This document shows, piece after piece, positions 58,734-64,000 of a stretch of DNA of 64,000 nt. The stretch's first letter is position 1. Each line of letters opens with the position of its first letter. The translations under genes were made by a program, and so were the position numbers. The DNA comes from Hydractinia symbiolongicarpus (Eukaryota > Cnidaria > Hydrozoa > Anthoathecata > Hydractiniidae), in NCBI RefSeq assembly GCF_029227915.1, contig NC_079884.1, positions 3,968,001 through 4,032,000 of the forward strand, written 5' to 3'. The notes beneath the pieces are model-generated. The model did no database searches, had not been told where the DNA came from, and saw nothing but the letters and a program-made list of their open reading frames with translations.

Positions 58734-59520
58734 TTATTTTGCAAAAAAGTCATGAATAGTGGTTTGCTTTTTGCAGTGTTGCTTCTCCTTATCGCCAAAA
58801 CGATCAAGCATATTCAACGGTCTCATCATTTGCTCGTCATATCGAGAAAACAAACTAAACTTTTCTAAAATCTCAATAGCATTCCGGACTTCAGTTATTC
58901 CAGGCTTAACGAGTTACTCCTCATGGAACATTTTTTTCTCTTGGTCATCATCATCTTGACTAATAAATTGAGCTAAAATTTCTTGTTCTGTTAAAATACC
59001 TTCGTTGGTGCTCACGTCCTAATCAAAATCGATGTAGTCGTCAGGTGTGAGACCAATTCCGATCCGCTCACCAAAGTTCGCCTGAAGGTAATTAAGATCA
59101 GTATTCAGCGTTTCATACATTTCCTCGTCATCGGTTTCAAGACATACAAAAGGGTTGTCGTCATTATTGACAGCACTTTCTGCTGCTTCGACAGAGATAT
59201 CAGCCTTTCGAAAACAGTTGGTGAATGAAGCATTGGGAACAGCATCCCACGCTTTTTTCAGCATAAACATGGCGTTAAGAATAGAGAAGGTTGGTAACAG
59301 CATTTTCTTTTCCAAGGCATGTATTAGCTTTTTGACTGCGACAGAACTATATTTAGCCTTTAAAGATCGAATAATGCCTTGATCAATGGGCTGCATGACA
59401 GAAGTCGTGTTCGGTGGAAGAAATATTATTTCAACCCAATCAAGATTTTTCACGTGTGGATGATTTGCTGGACAGTTATCGATGATTAAGACAATTTTTA
59501 TCTTAACTGCACCAAACTTT
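58734..59520 (-). pseudogene. Tigger-type DDE transposase, C-terminal half
   Basis: From the gap edge the frame reads KIKIVLIIDNCPANHPHVKN (the second catalytic Asp in IDN), then EIIFLPPNTTSVMQPIDQGI and RSLKAKY, all hallmarks of pogo/Tigger DDE_1 transposases. It passes KAWDAVPNASFTNCFRKA and reaches a stop at about 59021. The typical tail continues after it (EGILTEQEILAQFI) with a second stop near 58918 and ends TIHDFFAK at 58734. Two in-frame stops mean the copy is dead. The N-terminal DNA-binding half would fall in the gap. Confidence 0.85.
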
Positions 59521-60020
59521 NNNNNNNNNNNNNNNNNNNNNNNNNNNNNNNNNNNNNNNNNNNNNNNNNNNNNNNNNNNNNNNNNNNNNNNNNNNNNNNN
59601 NNNNNNNNNNNNNNNNNNNNNNNNNNNNNNNNNNNNNNNNNNNNNNNNNNNNNNNNNNNNNNNNNNNNNNNNNNNNNNNNNNNNNNNNNNNNNNNNNNNN
59701 NNNNNNNNNNNNNNNNNNNNNNNNNNNNNNNNNNNNNNNNNNNNNNNNNNNNNNNNNNNNNNNNNNNNNNNNNNNNNNNNNNNNNNNNNNNNNNNNNNNN
59801 NNNNNNNNNNNNNNNNNNNNNNNNNNNNNNNNNNNNNNNNNNNNNNNNNNNNNNNNNNNNNNNNNNNNNNNNNNNNNNNNNNNNNNNNNNNNNNNNNNNN
59901 NNNNNNNNNNNNNNNNNNNNNNNNNNNNNNNNNNNNNNNNNNNNNNNNNNNNNNNNNNNNNNNNNNNNNNNNNNNNNNNNNNNNNNNNNNNNNNNNNNNN
60001 NNNNNNNNNNNNNNNNNNNN
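59521..60020. other. Assembly gap, 500 N
   Basis: Exactly 500 Ns, a conventional placeholder length, so the true distance is unknown. Unique transposon sequence lies on the left and satellite on the right. Confidence 0.99.
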
Positions 60021-63000
60021 TCAAAAATGAAAACATTCTTGAAAACTACAAGTCTCATGCGTTTTAGTGGTGAAAAAATAATTTAAAAAGTTGTTCGGGA
60101 AATGAGTTTACTCCCTGGGTACTTTCTTTGTATACTTTTGATTATGCGGACCGAGACCGGGGTTTACGGGAAATGGCGGGTTTTCGTTTGCCGGCGATTA
60201 AACTTCTTTTATTCAGCGTCTCATCAAAAATGAAAACATTTTTGAAAACTACAAGTCTCATGCGTTTTAGTGGTGAAAAGATAATTTAAAAAATCGTTTT
60301 GGAAATGTGTTTACTCACAGGGTACTTTCTTTGTATACATTCGACTATACCGGCCAAGCCCGGGATTTACAAGAAATCGCGGGTTTTCGTTTGCCGGCGA
60401 TTAAACCACTTTCATTAGGCGTCTCATCAAAAATAAAAACATTTCTGAAAACTACAAGTCTCATGCGTTTTAGTGGTGAAAAAATAACTTAAAAAATCGT
60501 TCTGGAAATGAGTTTACTCCCTGGGTACTTTCTTTGTATACTTTTGACTATACGGGCCGAGTCCGGGATTTACGGGAAATCGCGGGTTTTCGTTTGCCGG
60601 CGATTAAACTTCTTTTATTCAGCGTCTCATCAAAAATGAAAACATTTTTAAAAACTACAAGTCTCATGGGCTTTAGTGGTGAAATAATAATTCAAAAAAT
60701 CGTTTGGGAAATTAGTTTACTCCCTGGGTACTTTCTTTGTGTACTTTTGACTATACGGGCCGAGTCCGGGATTTAAGGGAAATCTCGGGTTTTCGTTTGC
60801 CGGCGATTAAACCTCTTTCATTAAGCGTCTCATCAAAAATGAAAACATTTTTGAAAACTACAAGTCTCATGCGTTTTAGTGGTGATAAAATAAATTAAAA
60901 AATCGTTCGGGAAATGAGTTTACTCCCTGGGTACTTTTTTTGTATACTTTTGACTATGCGGGCCGAGTCCGGGGTTTACGGGAAATGGCGGGTTTTCGTT
61001 TGCCGGCGATTAAACTTCTTTTATTCAGCGTCTCATCAAAAATAAAAACATTTTTGAAAACTACAAGTCTCATGCGTTTTAGTGGTGAAAAAATAATTTA
61101 AAAAATCGTTCGGGAAATGAGTTTACACCCTGGGTACTTTCTTTCTATACTTTTGACTATACGGGCCGAGTCCGGGATTTACGGGAAATCGCAGGTTTTC
61201 GTTTGCCGGCTATTAAACTGCTTTTATTCAGCGTCTCATCAAAAATGAAAACATTCTTGAAAACTACAAGTCTCATGCGTTTTAGTGGTGAAATAATAAT
61301 TTAAAAAATCGTTTGGGAAATGAGTTTACTCCCTGGGTACTTTCTTTGTATACTTTTGACTATACGGGCCGAGTCCAGGATTTACGGGAAATCGCAGGTT
61401 TTCGTTTGCCGGCGATTAAACTTCTTTTATTCACCGTCTCATCAAAATTGAAAACATTTTCAAAAACTACAAGTCTCATGCGTTTTAGTGCTGAAAAAAT
61501 AATTTAAAAAATCGTTCAGGAAATGAGTTTACTCCCTGGGTACTTTCTTTGTATATTTTGACTATGCGGGCCGAGTCCGGGGTTTACGGGAAATGGCGGG
61601 TTTTCGTTTGCCGGCGATTAAACGTCTTTTATTCAGCGTCTCATCAAAAATGAAAACATTTTTAAAAACTACAAGTCTCATGCGTTTTAGTGCTGAAAAA
61701 ATAATTTAAAAAGTCGTTCGGGAAATGAGTTTACTCCCTGGGTACTTTCTTTGTATACTTTTGATTATACGGACCTAGTCCGGGGTTTACGGGAAATGGC
61801 GGGTTTTCGTTTGCCGGCGATTAAATTTCTTTTATTCAGCGTCTCATCAAAAATGAAAACATTTTTGAAAACTACAAGTCTTATGCGTTTTAGTGGTGAA
61901 AAGATAATTTAAAAAATGGTTTTTGAAATGAGTTTACTCACAGGGTACTTTCTTTGTATACATTCGACTATACCGGCCGAGTCCGGGATTTACGGGAAGT
62001 CGCGGGGTTTCGTATGCCGGCGATTAAACTTCTTTTATTCAGCGTCTCATCAAAAATGAAAATATTTTTAAATACTACAAGTCTCATGGGTTTTAGTGGT
62101 GAAATAATAATTTAAATAATCGTTTGGGAAATGAGTTTACTCCCTGGGTACTTTCTTTGTATACTTTTGACTATACGGGCCGAGTCCGGGATTTACGGGA
62201 AGTCACGGGTTTTCGTTTGTCGGCGATTAAACTTCTTTTATTCAGCGTCTCATCAAAAATGAAAATATTTTTAAATACTACAAGTCTCATGGGCTTTAGT
62301 GGTGAAATAATAATTTAAAAAATCGTTCGGGAAATGAGTTTACTCCCTGGGTACTATCTTTGTATATTTTGACTATGCGGGCCGAGTCCGGGGTTTACGG
62401 GAAATGGCGGGTTTTCGTTTGCCGGCGATTAAACGTCTTTTATTCAGCGTCTCATCAAAAATGAAAACATTTTTAAAAACTACAAGTCTCATGCGTTTTA
62501 GTGCTGAAAAAATAATTTAAAAAATCGTTCAGGAAATGTGTTTACTCCCTGGGTACTTTCTTTGTATATTTTGACTATGCGGGCCGAGTCCGGGGTTTAC
62601 GGGAAATGGCGGGTTTTCGTTTGCCGGCGATTAAACGTCTTTTATTCAGCGTCTCATCAAAAATGAAAACATTTTTAAAAACTACAAGTCTCATGCGTTT
62701 TAGTGCTGAAAAAATAATTTAAAAAGTCATTCGGGAAATGAGTTTACTCCCTGGGTAATTTCTTTGTATACTTTTGATTATACGGACCTAGTCCGGGGTT
62801 TACGGGAAATGGCGGGTTTTCGTTTGCCGGCGATTAAACTTCTTTTATTCAGCGTCTCATCAAAAATGAAAACATTTTTGAAAACTACAAGTCTTATGCG
62901 TTTTAGTGGTGAAAAAATAATTTAAAAAATCGTTCGGGAAATGAGTTTACACCCTGGGTACTTTCTTTCTATACTTTTGACTATACGGGCCGAGTCCGGG

Positions 63001-64000
63001 ATTTACGGGAAATCGCAGGTTTTCGTTTGCCGGCGATTAAACTGCTTTTATTCAGCGTCTCATCAAAAATGAAAACATTCTTGAAAACTACAAGTCTCAT
63101 GCGTTTTAGTGGTGAAATAATAATTTAAAAAATCGTTTAGGAAATGAGTTTACTCCCTGGGTACTTTCTTCGTATACTTTTGACTATACGGACCGAGTCC
63201 AGGATTTACGGGAAATCGCAGGTTTTCGTTTGCCGGCGATTAAACTTCTTTTATTCACCGTCTCATCAAAATTGAAAACATTTTTAAAAACTACAAGTCT
63301 CATGCGTTTTAGTGCTGAAAAAATAATTTAAAAAATCGTTCAGGAAATGAGTTTACTCCCTGGGTACTTTCTTTGTATCTTTTGACTATGCGGGCCGAGT
63401 CCGGGGTTTACGGGAAATGGCGGGTTTTCGTTTGCCGGCGATTAAACGTCTTTTATTCAGCGTCTCATCAAAAATGAAAACATTTTTAAAAACTACAAGT
63501 CTCATGCGTTTTAGTGCTGAAAAAATAATTTAAAAAGTCGTTCGGGAAATGAGTTTACTCCCTGGGTACTTTCTTCGTATACTTTTGACTATACGGACCG
63601 AGTCCAGGATTTACGGGAAATCGCAGGTTTTCGTTTGCCGGCGATTAAACTTCTTTTATTCACCGTCTCATCAAAATTGAAAACATTTTTAAAAACTACA
63701 AGTCTCATGCGTTTTAGTGCTGAAAAAATAATTTAAAAAATCGTTCAGGAAATGAGTTTATTCCCTGGGTACTTTCTTTGTATCTTTTGACTATGCGGGC
63801 CGAGTCCGGGGTTTACGGGAAATGGCGGGTTTTCGTTTGCCGGCGATTAAACGTCTTTTATTCAGCGTCTCATCAAAAATGAAAACATTTTTAAAAACTA
63901 CAAGTCTCATGCGTTTTGGTGCTGAAAAAATAATTTAAAAAGTCGTTCGGGAAATGAGTTTACTCCCTGGGTACTTTCTTTGTATACTTTTGATTATACG
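60021..64000 (+). repeat. 203-bp satellite array, about 19.6 copies to the window end
   Basis: The anchor TCAAAAATGAAAACATT recurs at 60021, 60224, 60427 and 60630 and on to the end, period 203 bp (some units 202). Each unit has a GC-richer core (GGGTACTTTCTTTGTATAC, GGGCCGAGTCCGGG, TTTGCCGGCGATTAAAC). Two variants alternate: 'TATACGGGCCGAGTCCGGGA..AATCGC' and 'TATGCGGGCCGAGTCCGGGG..AATGGC'. A rare variant (GTTTACACCC...TTCTTTCTATAC) recurs at 61121 and 62945, nine units apart. Short frames of about 64 codons appear in some units but shift with the period (203 is not a multiple of 3) and are not genes. Confidence 0.96.

Larger units (their letters stand above)
58293..59520 (-). mobile_element. 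Tigger/pogo transposon, 3' portion up to the assembly gap
   Basis: The terminal CAGTAGACTCTCTGTAATTC starts at 58293 right after TA, followed by GTTCGAATTGGGGAGACTTC-type subterminal repeats, as in Tigger ends. A Helitron is nested at 58465-58706. The transposase reads on the minus strand into the run of Ns. The other end is not seen after the gap, where satellite begins. Confidence 0.75.

Noticed and set aside
59482-60058. Frames spanning the N run
   Set aside because: The Ns are an assembly gap; only the Tigger frame up to 59520 is real sequence.
60307-62318. Repeated 60-80 codon frames (LYTFDYTGRVRDLREIAGF type)
   Set aside because: They recur because the DNA is a satellite. The 203-bp period breaks the frame and single-base changes close it in many units.

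Overview
The window reads as AT-rich eukaryotic (animal) nuclear DNA. Protein genes are split by short GT-AG introns, intergenic space is long, and transposon relics are dense. Animal-type genes (a GEMIN4-like SMN-complex protein, TMEM223, a CIMIP2C-type ciliary protein, a steryl-sulfatase-type sulfatase, a class A GPCR) together with repeat types familiar from cnidarians suggest a cnidarian, possibly a hydrozoan. That assignment is an inference; no marker gene for taxonomy is present. I found no operon, CRISPR array or rRNA.

Layout. 1-7 kb: a sulfatase with a one-exon coding region, then a six-exon TMEM223 gene, both on +. 7.1-15.1 kb: a twelve-exon gene on + whose 972-residue product resembles GEMIN4. 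17.8-18.9 kb: a CIMIP2C-like gene on -, its 3' end unresolved. 20-21.1 kb: an intronless GPCR on -. 21-32 kb: gene-poor, with a pogo/Tigger-type element (23342-24236) carrying a HIRAN-like reading frame, tRNA-like SINE pieces and a decayed CR1/Jockey-type LINE. 32.2-33.7 kb: a four-exon coiled-coil gene with a recognisable promoter. 34.6-38.2 kb: a four-exon TauD/TfdA-type dioxygenase gene on -. 38-51 kb: mostly intergenic, with hairpin elements, head-to-tail Helitrons and a TTC/GAA array of about 400 bp. 51.5-52.7 kb: an unrecognised 402-residue membrane-anchored protein. 53.9-56.6 kb: an ISL2EU-type DNA transposon with paired terminal repeats and TA target duplication. 58.3-59.5 kb: part of a Tigger transposon cut by an assembly gap (59521-60020). 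60.0-64.0 kb: a 203-bp satellite array with higher-order structure.

The host genes look functionally unrelated (mitochondrion, spliceosome assembly, cilium, signalling, sulfate-ester and 2-oxoglutarate chemistry). The main theme of the window is mobile DNA. Four features deserve most attention: the ISL2EU copy with its two tail-to-tail broken genes, the HIRAN-like cargo, a head-to-tail Helitron junction, and a dispersed hairpin family that makes 8-bp target duplications and has interrupted a likely coding exon. Exon structures were worked out by hand from splice signals, reading-frame continuity and remembered family features; no search was run.
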